NCBI RefSeq assembly: GCF_000633455.1 | Contig: NZ_AYMG01000017.1 | Coordinates: forward strand, 62,001 to 126,000 | Reading direction: 5' to 3' | Source of the DNA: Pedobacter jeongneungensis | Lineage (GTDB): Bacteria > Bacteroidota > Bacteroidia > Sphingobacteriales > Sphingobacteriaceae | Length of the DNA: 64,000 nucleotides | Part shown: positions 45,809-54,671 of the stretch, piece after piece | How positions within the stretch are numbered: the stretch's first letter is position 1 | Layout of the letters: the number at the start of each line of letters is the position of its first letter | Program-made: the position numbers and the translations under genes | The notes under the pieces: generated by a model | Seen by the model: only the letters and a program-made list of their open reading frames with translations | The model's database searches: none | Told to the model about the DNA's origin: nothing

Positions 45809-46620
45809 TATTCATTTCGCCTGTAAAGGAATCATCTCTTTTTAACACACTATTAATTTCATGCGAAAATGAGCTAAGTTGGTTGAGAAATTTCTGTACT
45901 TTGTAAGAAATTACTTAACAGAAGAGTGAAATTATTGGTACAAGTTATAATCACTAGGATAATGATTTTGTTCTCAAAAGCATGATTAACTTAGTAAAAT
46001 ATGTAGTCTGAAACAGTTTATTCTAAGTGATTTTACAAAATTTAATTATTAAGGCTTTTTGATTGAATTGAAGTTGCTATTTAATAAATGTAGCGTTCTT
46101 CTTTCTTCCTTTGCTGTAATATAAATCATAACTTCTCAAATTAAACAATCATTTCTCAATTTCTTTCTTCAAAACTATTTCTTATCTAGTAGATTAGTCA
46201 TTTCATACAATTGATTAATTGAAAGTCATTTATTAGTCACGATAATTAAGTTTCTAATTTTTTAGATTGATTATTGTCAAGGTTATAATTGAAATTTTAC
46301 ATCTCTCTTAACATAGAATATTATGGTAGTTTTCTCACTTTTGCCTGCTCTAAGTTCTGTAAATAAGGTTTTATGCCTGATTTAACTCTTATTCAATTCT
46401 TCATTTTATTGTAAAAACGGATTTGTTATTCAAATTATTCATTTTATAAAATTGCATATTTATCTATTTTTGTAAAATAAATAATACAGATATTTTATTT
46501 TTTGTTAGTTTGTTGTTTCTCTTAACTAAAAAGACATTTAGATTCAGAGCATTCATTTAGAGTTGACAGGAATTAAAACAATTTGGTTTGAAAAACTACC
46601 ATTAATTCGTCTTTCTCTTT
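45809..46620. other. 812-bp AT-rich non-coding gap
   Basis: No reading frame here is credible; the longest ATG frames are about 20 codons. A TATTTTTG box at 46465-46472 matches the -7 consensus and could start a long leader to the gene at 46621. The composition is clearly more AT-rich than the surrounding genes. Confidence 0.5.
46465..46472 (+). promoter_or_regulatory. Possible -7 box TATTTTTG
   Basis: This is an exact TAnnTTTG match in an AT-rich background, 149 bases before ATG 46621, with no well-spaced TTTG. It is the only such match found in this gap. Confidence 0.35.
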
Positions 46621-47052
46621 ATGAAATTTTTTAATTGGACAATCTTATTTTTGTCCTTTTTTGCTATCCTTCCAAAGTTTTCATTTGCTGATGTTACCGG
46701 GTGTGTTATCAGTGGCAGACTTTACGATATCCCTGCAGGTCAAGATAATAGCGATCCCTATAATATAGTTTATTTCTATTCTTACTCCCAAAGCTACCCA
46801 ATCAATTATGATTATAATAATCCGGCAATTGGTCATGTTTCCTGCACAGTCGAAGATCCATACGGGTATGCTGGTAAATGTAAAGTTGTATATTCTGGAG
46901 GGACATACTCAGGTCAAAACGATATTTTTTCAGCCAAACTTATTCCTTGCGACCCATCTACAAATAATCTGCCATTAGATCAAAGTATTATCTTCATGCT
47001 AGTGCCGTTGGGCTTTTTTGGCTTTTGGAAAGTAAGGCAAGTTGTATTATAG
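46621..47052 (+). CDS. Secreted protein with LPLDQ C-terminal sorting tail
   Basis: This 143-residue paralogue has a signal peptide ending in FSFA, then DVTGCVISGRLY, the same opening block as its neighbours. The mature region is Tyr-rich with several Cys. The tail is NLPLDQSI, a hydrophobic helix and VRQVV; the second acidic residue of the motif is Gln here. It resembles the other members in length, layout and tail, despite low overall identity. Confidence 0.8.
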   Translation: MKFFNWTILFLSFFAILPKFSFADVTGCVISGRLYDIPAGQDNSDPYNIVYFYSYSQSYPINYDYNNPAIGHVSCTVEDPYGYAGKCKVVYSGGTYSGQNDIFSAKLIPCDPSTNNLPLDQSIIFMLVPLGFFGFWKVRQVVL

Positions 47053-47118
47053 TGGGAGACAAACCTTTATGTCGCATTATTGAACAAAACGAACAATAAA
47101 TCAGGCTTTTAGTGTGTG

Positions 47119-47126
47119 TAAGTTTG
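47119..47126 (+). promoter_or_regulatory. Bacteroidota -7 box TAAGTTTG
   Basis: This is an exact TAnnTTTG match 24 bases before ATG 47151 and so gives a short leader. The -33 region was not clear. Confidence 0.6.
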
Positions 47127-47150
47127 TGATTAACTCTCACAGACTCGAAC

Positions 47151-47576
47151 ATGAAAACGCTAAAGGTAAGTTTGTCAATTCTATTTTTTTTCATTTCAAA
47201 ACTATCTTCTGCTGATGAAGGTTGCTTGGTTGGTACCACTGTTTATCCTAATTTTGCAGGCTACAATTCGGTTAACCTTATCCCATTATCGTTGGGCACT
47301 AAGTCGTTCTACACTACTTCTCCATTTTCTACAACAATCGGTACGTGTCCTGGTTGGGTAAATATAAATAGCAGTGGGGGGACCTGTCTATACGGTAATC
47401 CAACGTTAGGCTTGAATTTGGGAGGATTTCAGATTGCAGTCTGCGCCGCATGCCCTACAGGTACTTTAGTTGATTATACTTTTATCAACTGCAACCTCGA
47501 CGATTACTCCTGGACCTTTGGCGCCGCCGCAGGCCTCTTCGGTATTTTCGTTATCAGAAGAAGAAATAAACCATAG
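47151..47576 (+). CDS. Secreted protein with CNLDD C-terminal sorting tail
   Basis: This 141-residue paralogue has a signal peptide (MKTLKVSLSILFFFISKLSSA) and the shared opening DEGCLVGTTVY. Six further Cys include a CAAC pair. The tail NCNLDDYSW is followed by a glycine/alanine-rich helix and the strongly basic IRRRNK end. It is the most typical tail in the family. It is followed by a GT2 gene. Confidence 0.82.
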   Translation: MKTLKVSLSILFFFISKLSSADEGCLVGTTVYPNFAGYNSVNLIPLSLGTKSFYTTSPFSTTIGTCPGWVNINSSGGTCLYGNPTLGLNLGGFQIAVCAACPTGTLVDYTFINCNLDDYSWTFGAAAGLFGIFVIRRRNKP

Positions 47577-47685
47577 TAAATTTTCAATCTGCTTAAACCA
47601 TCAGGTTGGCATTTCAATTTCTTATATTTACCACAATTTTTTGCCTTCATCCCAAAAGAAAGCCAAAGAATCCCATTTGGTAATA

Positions 47686-48426
47686 ATGAAAATATCCCTC
47701 ATCACCGTTGTTTATAATGGAGAAGCATTCTTGGATGAATGTTTTAAATCTGTAGCGGAGCAAACTTATCCTGATGTAGAATATATTGTAATTGATGGGG
47801 GATCGACAGATAAAACGCTGAGCATCATTAATCAGCACAAAGCTCATATTGATTATTTTGTTTCGGAGAGAGATAATGGACTTTACGATGCCATTAACAA
47901 AGGGATTGAAAAATCTACTGGTGATATTATCGGAATTTTAAATGCCGATGATATGTTTGCAAGTAGCGATGTGTTAGCTTCAGTAGCAAAAAATTTTATG
48001 ATCAACCCAACAATTGATGGTCTTTATGGTGATCTGGATTACATCCACCCCATAACAAATAAGGTAATAAGGAAATGGAGATCCAAACAAACAACGGCTG
48101 AAGAAATTAAAAAAGGATGGATGCCTGCTCACCCTACTTTGTATTTGAAAAGAACTTTGTTTGAAAAGTATGGAGACTACGCGCTCGATTTAGGTACAGC
48201 AGCAGATTACGAACTCATATTACGCTATTTTTATACTCATAAAATCAAAGCTAAATATTTACCTATGCTAATGGTAAATATGCGGATGGGGGGGCTGAGT
48301 AATCAATCTTTAAATAGTAGATTATATGCGCTTATAAATGATTACAAAGCCTTAAGAAGAAATAACTTATCAAATGCGCTATTAGTTTTGCTTAAAAAAA
48401 AGTTAAGTAAAATCAGTCAGTTTTAG
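47686..48426 (+). CDS. GT2 glycosyltransferase
   Basis: This 246-residue GT-A enzyme starts KISLITVVYNGEAFLDECFKS at ATG 47686; an extended frame from 47470 overlaps the previous gene and lacks the fold's start. It has IDGGSTDKT and the DxD-type ILNADDMF, plus WMPAHPTLYL. It is WcaA/WcaE-like in layout. It is on the opposite strand to the main transferase run but next to the initiating transferase gene. Confidence 0.88.
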   Translation: MKISLITVVYNGEAFLDECFKSVAEQTYPDVEYIVIDGGSTDKTLSIINQHKAHIDYFVSERDNGLYDAINKGIEKSTGDIIGILNADDMFASSDVLASVAKNFMINPTIDGLYGDLDYIHPITNKVIRKWRSKQTTAEEIKKGWMPAHPTLYLKRTLFEKYGDYALDLGTAADYELILRYFYTHKIKAKYLPMLMVNMRMGGLSNQSLNSRLYALINDYKALRRNNLSNALLVLLKKKLSKISQF

Positions 48427-48502
48427 GAATATAGGGTATTCTAAATTTGATTTTTATCATGTTAAACCTTTATTGCTTTCATTTAGTTAACACAACTATA
48501 GT

Positions 48503-48510
48503 TATATTTG
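48503..48510 (+). promoter_or_regulatory. Bacteroidota -7 box TATATTTG
   Basis: This is an exact TAnnTTTG match 19 bases before the TTG start of the WecA-like gene, predicting a very short leader. Confidence 0.55.
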
Positions 48511-48528
48511 CTGTAAGTCCCACAAGTT

Positions 48529-49608
48529 TTGTTAGAGCGTATACTAAATACCAATCCCAATTATTTCTATCTTGCCATTTTTATACTGGCCTTTTCGATT
48601 GTAACTTTAAGTATTCCAAGTGTAATTTATACTTCATTAAAATATGGGCTTTTTGATAAAAATGATCTGCATCGCAAAACCCATAAGCGCAACATTTCCC
48701 GTTTGGGTGGTTTGGCAATTGTAGGTAGTTTTACCATTAGTATCCTTTTGTTTTCCTCCATTATCAACTTTAAAGAAGCTAATTTTTTGATTGCATCCAG
48801 TATCATTCTATCCGCACTTGGTTTAAAAGATGATGTTTATGGAACCAATACCAGCACCAAATTTGTCCTGCAGATTGTGGTAGCTTTTATCCTTGTCTTT
48901 TTTGGTGCTTTCCGCTTAACCAGCTTATATGGTGTGCTGGGCATTGGCGATATGGCACCCATTTACGGAGGGCTTTTTTCCATCGCTTTGATTATTTTCC
49001 TGAACAATGCATTTAACCTGATTGATGGTATTGATGGATTGGCAAGTGGAGTAGGCATTTTTACCAGTTTGACATTCGGGATGCTATTTTTGTTAATGGG
49101 ACAGATTCCTTACGCATTCATTGCTTTTGCACTTGCAGGAGCCGTAGGTGGCTTCTTAAAATACAACTGGTTCCCGGCAAAGATTTTTATGGGAGATACC
49201 GGGGCCTTGATCATTGGACTTATTTCTGCAGCATTGGCCATTAAATTTATCGAACTCAATAAATTTACCGGCAAAAACCACCCCGCCTTTTATTCCGCAC
49301 CTGCAATTGCAGTATCGATACTAATTGTACCGATATTCGATTCTTTAAGGGTCTTCACTATAAGGATATTAAAAGGAAGGTCGCCATTTAGAGGCGACCG
49401 TAACCATATTCATCACCGGTTGGAAAAACTGGGTTTAAAGCCCAGTTTGATCGTTATTTCTACTTTAGGGTTTAACATCATTATTCTCGCTGCCACTATT
49501 GCGCTGCAACATTTGGGGAACTTTGTTTTGATCCTGGTCATTATCGGTATCTGCATGGTTTTTAATAGTGTGCTTACGCTAGGCCTATCACAAAAGGCAA
49601 AAAAATAA
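48529..49608 (+). CDS. WecA/MraY-type polyprenyl-phosphate sugar-1-phosphate transferase
   Basis: This 359-residue protein has about 10-11 membrane helices and family motifs: LHRKTHKRNISRLGG, the DD of LKDDVYG, NAFNLIDGIDGLA and the cytosolic RDRNHIHHRLEKLG-like block GDRNHIHHRLEKLG. It loads the first sugar phosphate on undecaprenyl phosphate, so it is the best candidate for starting the repeat unit. The start is TTG 48529; an in-frame stop lies at 48514 and no ATG exists near the N-terminus. Confidence 0.9.
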   Translation: MLERILNTNPNYFYLAIFILAFSIVTLSIPSVIYTSLKYGLFDKNDLHRKTHKRNISRLGGLAIVGSFTISILLFSSIINFKEANFLIASSIILSALGLKDDVYGTNTSTKFVLQIVVAFILVFFGAFRLTSLYGVLGIGDMAPIYGGLFSIALIIFLNNAFNLIDGIDGLASGVGIFTSLTFGMLFLLMGQIPYAFIAFALAGAVGGFLKYNWFPAKIFMGDTGALIIGLISAALAIKFIELNKFTGKNHPAFYSAPAIAVSILIVPIFDSLRVFTIRILKGRSPFRGDRNHIHHRLEKLGLKPSLIVISTLGFNIIILAATIALQHLGNFVLILVIIGICMVFNSVLTLGLSQKAKK

Positions 49609-49681
49609 TTCAGCCATTACCTCAAATTTGCAGTCTTTTAAACACTTTTATCACGTCTTTTCCATCTTACATTATAAGGGC

Positions 49682-49710
49682 TTTGCTTTCATAAATAAAT
49701 ACTAATTTTG
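49682..49710 (+). promoter_or_regulatory. Promoter of gap: TTTG-N17-TAATTTTG
   Basis: TTTG at 49682-49685 and TAATTTTG at 49703-49710 match the Bacteroidota -33/-7 consensus, ending 20 bases before the ATG. Confidence 0.75.
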
Positions 49711-49730
49711 CGCTCTAATTTTTATATATA

Positions 49731-50726
49731 ATGAGGCTGGCAATAAATGGTTTTGGTAGAATAGGAAGAACATTTTTACGTTTAGCATTGGCTGAGGGAT
49801 TCGAGGTAGTGGCAATCAACGATCTTGCCGACGCGAAAACCATGGCCCATTTATTTAAATACGATACCGTTCATGGTGTATTTGCTGGTAAGGTTTCAGC
49901 TAAGCCTGATGCATTGGTGATCGGTCAGCTCTCTATTCCTGTATTTGCCATAAAAGAGGCTGATGAATTACCTTGGTCTGCATTGAGAGTGGATGTGGTG
50001 ATTGATTGTACCGGTAAAAATCTAACCAGGCAGGCAGCCGAAAAACACATTACAGCAGGAGCAAAGCAGGTACTCATTTCCGCACCGGCTGCAGATGATA
50101 TTCCGATGGTGGTATTGGGCGTTAATGATGATCAGATTGACTTGAAAAGCCCAATATTATCCAATGCAAGCTGTACAACCAATAACATTGCTCCAATGAT
50201 CAAAATCCTGAACGATAACTGGGGGGTAGAAGAAGGCTATATCACTACTATCCACTCGATGACGGGCGATCAGAACCTGCACGATGCAAACCACAAAGAC
50301 CTTCGCAGGGCTAGGGCTGCATCTTCGTCTATTATTCCAACTACAACAGGGGCCGCCAAAGCCATTACCCATATTTTTCCTGAACTTGATGGCCGTTTGG
50401 GTGGTGCAGGTATCAGGGTTCCTGTTTTGAACGGATCACTGACCGATTTTACTTGCCTTTTAAAAAAGAAAACAACCATCGAAGAAATTAATGCCGCCTT
50501 TAAGTTAGCTGCAGAAAATGAACTAAAAAATCTACTTGAGTATACCGAGGATCCGATTGTATCGGTCGATATTATTGATAACCCCCACTCATGTATATTC
50601 GATTCCTTATTAACCTCGATTGTTGGTGATCTGGTTAAGGTTGTGGGCTGGTATGACAATGAATACGGTTACAGCAGCCGGTTAATTGATGTGGTAAGAA
50701 AAATCGACACGCTTTCTAAAGGCTGA
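49731..50726 (+). CDS. gap: Glyceraldehyde-3-phosphate dehydrogenase
   Basis: This 331-residue enzyme has the Rossmann start LAINGFGRIGR, NAD-type AINDLADAKT with the Asp that favours NAD, catalytic Cys in SNASCTTNNIAPM, and WYDNEYGYSSR near the end. It converts glyceraldehyde-3-phosphate to 1,3-bisphosphoglycerate, the step before Pgk, which is encoded 1.1 kb on. Its 3' end overlaps the convergent DoxX-like gene by 11 bp. Confidence 0.97.
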   Translation: MRLAINGFGRIGRTFLRLALAEGFEVVAINDLADAKTMAHLFKYDTVHGVFAGKVSAKPDALVIGQLSIPVFAIKEADELPWSALRVDVVIDCTGKNLTRQAAEKHITAGAKQVLISAPAADDIPMVVLGVNDDQIDLKSPILSNASCTTNNIAPMIKILNDNWGVEEGYITTIHSMTGDQNLHDANHKDLRRARAASSSIIPTTTGAAKAITHIFPELDGRLGGAGIRVPVLNGSLTDFTCLLKKKTTIEEINAAFKLAAENELKNLLEYTEDPIVSVDIIDNPHSCIFDSLLTSIVGDLVKVVGWYDNEYGYSSRLIDVVRKIDTLSKG

Positions 50727-51117
50727 TTTTAGATTTTTGCGTAGATTTCAATGCCCAATAAACCAGTGCAGGTTGAAAAAACAGACGTAAAAAACGCTTA
50801 CTGTCAGTATTAAGTCCAAAGGCGCTGCGTTTATGTGTATACTGTGAAATATTCCCAGGGAATACGCCAACAAATAAGCCTGCTGCAATTTTGCCTATTA
50901 CATCTTTATACTTCTTAGGCGCAAGTACTAAAGCTGTGCCCAATGCAATTTCAACGAAGCCTGAATATACAACTGTATCATCTTTTTTTAAGGGAACCCA
51001 ATCCGGTACCTGCGCCTGGAAAGGTTTGCGCGCAAAAGTTAAATGACCGATTCCGGCAGTAATCAGGCCTGCCCCTAGTAATATTCTTGCTGCTGCTTTG
51101 ATGTTTTCTTCTTTCAC
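50716..51117 (-). CDS. DoxX-like membrane protein
   Basis: This 133-residue protein has four hydrophobic segments and the DoxX-like layout (RILLGAGLITAGIGHLTF, then VYSGFVEIALGTALVL and YKDVIGKIAAGLFVGVFPGN). Its role is unknown; DoxX proteins are small membrane proteins of varied redox function. The start is GTG 51117. It converges on gap with an 11-bp overlap. Confidence 0.75.
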   Translation of the reverse strand: MKEENIKAAARILLGAGLITAGIGHLTFARKPFQAQVPDWVPLKKDDTVVYSGFVEIALGTALVLAPKKYKDVIGKIAAGLFVGVFPGNISQYTHKRSAFGLNTDSKRFLRLFFQPALVYWALKSTQKSKISL

Positions 51118-51302
51118 TTTAATCCTGTCTAGATGATATTATTTGCTTATACTATAATTATCAACAAGTAAACCAAAGGTCTGTTTGCTATCATCTAAAT
51201 TTAAGTTATCTGTGTTACCCATTATCTGTTTATCAGATTGGTTATCTATTCAAAATGTTAACAATTCTATTCAATATTATTACCACCTTTCAATTGCTTT
51301 AT

Positions 51303-51310
51303 TAACTTTG
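51303..51310 (+). promoter_or_regulatory. Bacteroidota -7 box TAACTTTG
   Basis: This is an exact TAnnTTTG match 65 bases before the GNAT ATG. It is immediately followed by the palindrome at 51310-51321. Confidence 0.6.
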
Positions 51311-51321
51311 CAAACGTTTGC
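51310..51321. promoter_or_regulatory. LacI-type palindromic operator candidate
   Basis: GCAAACGTTTGC is a perfect 12-bp palindrome with the central CG and AA/TT flanks of LacI/GalR-family operators. It begins on the last base of the -7 box, covering the expected start of transcription, a good position for repression of the GNAT-pgk operon. Confidence 0.5.
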
Positions 51322-51375
51322 GGCGCACTCTATAGCAACATCCTGATATCAGGTATAAGCTAACTGATAAAAAAT

Positions 51376-51813
51376 ATGGTCAAATTTATTCTCCCGGAAG
51401 AAGTTCTACCTTTAAGAAGCCTGGTTTTACGCAATGGCAAACCATTCGAAGCATGTGTTTTCGATGGCGATCTGGCTTACGATACCTTTCATCTGGGTTT
51501 TTTAAAAGATGGGGAGATAAAATCGATAGCCACTTTTATGCGGAACGATTTTTTTCCTGACGAAGGTGAAGGCTATCAGCTCCGCGGCATGGCTACACAT
51601 CCCGAAGAGGGAGGGAAGGGCTACGGCGCCGCATTGGTTACTTTTGCCATCGAATACCTAAAAGAATACAATACCGATTATTTATGGTGCAATGCCCGTT
51701 CAACAGCGGCCGCCTTTTATAAAAGGATCGGCTTTACGACCGAATCACCCGAATTTGATATTCCGGGTATCGGTTTCCATTACGAAATGAAATTAAACTT
51801 AAAATCAAAATAA
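51376..51813 (+). CDS. GNAT-family N-acetyltransferase
   Basis: This 145-residue enzyme has the acetyl-CoA site QLRGMATHPEEGGKGYGAAL and a C-terminal SFYKRIGF-type motif (AAFYKRIGFTT). The substrate is unknown. The pgk ATG follows five bases after its stop, so they are probably co-transcribed. Confidence 0.88.
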   Translation: MVKFILPEEVLPLRSLVLRNGKPFEACVFDGDLAYDTFHLGFLKDGEIKSIATFMRNDFFPDEGEGYQLRGMATHPEEGGKGYGAALVTFAIEYLKEYNTDYLWCNARSTAAAFYKRIGFTTESPEFDIPGIGFHYEMKLNLKSK

Positions 51814-51818
51814 TTAAC

Positions 51819-53012
51819 ATGAATACAATTGACCAGTTTGACTTTAAAGATAAAAAAGCCTTAATCAGGGTAGATTTTAATGTGCCTTTGGATGATGAAT
51901 TTAAAATCACCGATGATAAAAGAATCAGGGCTGCTTTGCCAACCATTTCTAAAATTTTAAAAGATGGTGGTTCAGTTATCTTAATGTCGCACTTAGGCCG
52001 TCCGAAAGATGGACCAACTGATAAATATTCTTTAAAACACATTCTAACTGATTTATCTGCTTTAATCGGTGTTGAAGTAAAATTTGCTGATGATTGTATC
52101 GGCGAAAGTGCAGTGAAACAATCAGCTGACTTAAAACCAGGTGAAGTATTATTGTTAGAAAACCTTCGTTTCTACAAAGAAGAAGAGAAAGGTGATGTTG
52201 CTTTTGCAGAGAAATTATCAAAATTAGGTGATGTTTATGTAAACGATGCTTTCGGTACAGCACACCGTGCACATGCTTCAACTTCAATTATTGCGCAGTT
52301 TTTCCCTGATGCAAAATATTTCGGTTATTTAATGGCTTCGGAAGTAGAAAATGCAGAGAAAATCCTGAACCACGCGGAAAGACCTTTTACTGCGATTATG
52401 GGCGGTGCCAAAGTATCGGATAAAATCCTTTTGATCGAAAAATTATTAGATAAAGTAGATAACCTGATTATTGGTGGTGGTATGGCTTATACTTTTGCCA
52501 AAGCACAAGGTGGTGAAATCGGTACTTCATTACTAGAAGCAGATAAACAGGAACTTTCTTTAGAACTGATCGAAAAAGCAAAAGCCAAAGGGGTAAACCT
52601 GATTTTGCCTGTTGATACCGTAATTGCTGATAAATTTGCAAACGACGCAGATAAAAAAGATGTAACATCAGGCCAGATCCCTGCAGATTGGATGGGATTG
52701 GATATCGGCCCAAAATCAGTTGAATTGTTTCAAGATGTAATCAAAAAATCTAAAACCTTGTTGTGGAACGGGCCGATGGGTGTTTTCGAAATGGAAAGTT
52801 TCCAGGTAGGTACGAAAGCAGTTGCAGAAGCAGTTGTAGCGGCTACCAAAGATAACGGTGCATTTTCATTAATCGGTGGTGGCGATTCGGCTGCGGCTAT
52901 TGCTAAATTCGGTTTAGAAGATGAGGTAAGCTATGTTTCTACTGGTGGTGGTGCTTTACTCGAATATATGGAAGGTAAAGAATTACCAGGTGTTAAAGCC
53001 ATTAACGGATAA
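51819..53012 (+). CDS. pgk: Phosphoglycerate kinase
   Basis: This 397-residue monomeric glycolytic enzyme has the substrate site RVDFNVPLDD and MSHLGRPKDG, the FGTAHRAHAS loop, and the nucleotide site LWNGPMGVFE and GGGDSAAAI. It makes ATP from 1,3-bisphosphoglycerate. It follows a GNAT gene in the same operon and is closed by a strong terminator. Confidence 0.97.
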   Translation: MNTIDQFDFKDKKALIRVDFNVPLDDEFKITDDKRIRAALPTISKILKDGGSVILMSHLGRPKDGPTDKYSLKHILTDLSALIGVEVKFADDCIGESAVKQSADLKPGEVLLLENLRFYKEEEKGDVAFAEKLSKLGDVYVNDAFGTAHRAHASTSIIAQFFPDAKYFGYLMASEVENAEKILNHAERPFTAIMGGAKVSDKILLIEKLLDKVDNLIIGGGMAYTFAKAQGGEIGTSLLEADKQELSLELIEKAKAKGVNLILPVDTVIADKFANDADKKDVTSGQIPADWMGLDIGPKSVELFQDVIKKSKTLLWNGPMGVFEMESFQVGTKAVAEAVVAATKDNGAFSLIGGGDSAAAIAKFGLEDEVSYVSTGGGALLEYMEGKELPGVKAING

Positions 53013-53030
53013 ACGATAAATCTTAATATT

Positions 53031-53068
53031 AAAAAGGCCTTGCAGATTAATTTTGCAAGGCCTTTTTT
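53031..53068. terminator. Strong bidirectional terminator
   Basis: AAAAAGGCCTTGCA (53031-53044) pairs perfectly with TGCAAGGCCTTTTT (53053-53066), with T runs on both strands. It separates pgk (plus) from the SusD-like gene (minus), which converge. Confidence 0.9.
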
Positions 53069-53082
53069 ATTGTTTCAAAAGT

Positions 53083-54660
53083 TTAGAAATTACTTGTAGT
53101 GCTTGTATCCCACCATAAGCGCGAGGCAATATCGTCTTTACCTGAATTTAAAAAAGTCGCGGCCTCTGCAACAGCAGTTGTATTTCCGGTTCTTTCTGCA
53201 GGCACAAATACCAGTCGTTTTATCCATTGATCGGCTGTGATAACACCCCAATCCGGACTGCTGTCATTTTTGGCAACGTGTGGAATTTTGGGATAACCTG
53301 TCCTCCTGAAATCTACCCAGGCCTCTAAAGTATTGGTAAATGTAGCAAGGTATTTTTGCGTGATGATTTTTTCCAGTTTTAGTTCATTGCCATCAGCTGC
53401 ATTCCAGGCCACTGTAATGGTAGAAAGTGCTGTGAAATTATTTCTGCTATCTTTTGGGTCAACATAGTTGATGGGTTTGCTTGTCGCATCAGCGAGGTAG
53501 GCGTCAACACCGGCTGCTCCCCAGTCTGCAAACGAGAGGCGTATTCCATTTTCATAATTTGTTTTGGCATCTCCTGCATTTGCCCATCCCCTTAAAGCCG
53601 CTTCTGCTTTTAAAAAGGCAGTTTCCGATGCGGTAAAACCTCTTCTGTTTTGGACAGATTTGAAATCGGTGCTCACGGTAGAGTATGGAACCCTGTCATC
53701 TTTGGCATTGATGTAAGCACCGCCGCGAATACCTTTATATTTGTATGTAGGATGGTCAGCAGCTAAAGTTGCATCACTTACTTCTGCAAAATATTTGGTG
53801 ATGCGCCCATCTTTAAGCCCTACCAGAAATGATTCCATCGTTGCGCCCATACGGGTGTCGTTCCAGTCAAAACTGATCATCGAAACAGGCATAACCTCTC
53901 CATTTAACGAAATCAGAAAATTCTCGGCATTGGTGGTAATTAACCCGGCAGGATCAGCCAGAGCTTTTTCTCCTTGTGTTTTCGCAATGGTAGGGCTAAC
54001 CTTAACCAAACGCATGGCCAAACGCAGGCGTACTGAATTGAGTAATTTTAGCCATGAAGCGATGTTTCCTTTATAGCTGGGATCGAATTTGGTGAAGCCG
54101 ATATAAGAGCTGTTGGCTTTGAAGTTGGTTTCGATCTGATCCAACTGGGTAAACATATTGTTGTACAAATCCGACTCTTTGTCGTATTTGATCGAACCTA
54201 AACCCGGAGTACCATAGTTCGAATAAATTACGGGACCGTAAATGGCTGTTAATTTAGATATCGCCAATATCCTCACTAATTTAGCCCAATCGCCAAATAA
54301 TGGCAGCTTTTTTTCTACGGAAAGCTCTATTACCTGTTTTGACGGAGACATCACGCTACCGTATATACGGTTCCAATAGGCATCAATCCAACGCAGGTAA
54401 TAGGTTGTATTATTAACATTCGCTACAAAAGGGGTTGGCGTACCCATATATCCCATCCAGTTATCATAGCACAGATCTTCTTCAATCTGATGCCCCATCA
54501 GGTTAAATAACATACCTGAGAAGGAAGATCCAACCAGATTAAAATCCTGCTCTAACATTTTATCAGATATCTGATTAGGATTTGTATTTATCTCTTCGAA
54601 ATTCTTAGTGCAGGAGTTGAGTAAGATCAAAGCAAGCACCATTAAACATAATTTTTTCAT
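53083..54660 (-). CDS. SusD/RagB-like nutrient-binding lipoprotein
   Basis: This 525-residue outer-surface lipoprotein has a lipobox (LILLNSC) and the SusD-like N-terminus FEEINTNPNQ, then TPR-like helices and a C-terminal region with ITQKYLATFTNTLEAWVDFRR, as in the SusD-like_2 type. It binds substrate and sits on the SusC channel. It starts 11 bp after the SusC-like gene. No glycoside hydrolase is in the pair's operon, so the substrate is open; peptides or glycans are possible. Confidence 0.93.
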   Translation of the reverse strand: MKKLCLMVLALILLNSCTKNFEEINTNPNQISDKMLEQDFNLVGSSFSGMLFNLMGHQIEEDLCYDNWMGYMGTPTPFVANVNNTTYYLRWIDAYWNRIYGSVMSPSKQVIELSVEKKLPLFGDWAKLVRILAISKLTAIYGPVIYSNYGTPGLGSIKYDKESDLYNNMFTQLDQIETNFKANSSYIGFTKFDPSYKGNIASWLKLLNSVRLRLAMRLVKVSPTIAKTQGEKALADPAGLITTNAENFLISLNGEVMPVSMISFDWNDTRMGATMESFLVGLKDGRITKYFAEVSDATLAADHPTYKYKGIRGGAYINAKDDRVPYSTVSTDFKSVQNRRGFTASETAFLKAEAALRGWANAGDAKTNYENGIRLSFADWGAAGVDAYLADATSKPINYVDPKDSRNNFTALSTITVAWNAADGNELKLEKIITQKYLATFTNTLEAWVDFRRTGYPKIPHVAKNDSSPDWGVITADQWIKRLVFVPAERTGNTTAVAEAATFLNSGKDDIASRLWWDTSTTSNF

Positions 54661-54671
54661 TATTTAAGATA

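Noticed and set aside
47470..47685. Longer N-terminus of the plus-strand GT2
   Set aside because: It overlaps the end of the preceding sorted protein and precedes the conserved first beta strand; ATG 47686 is at the expected place.
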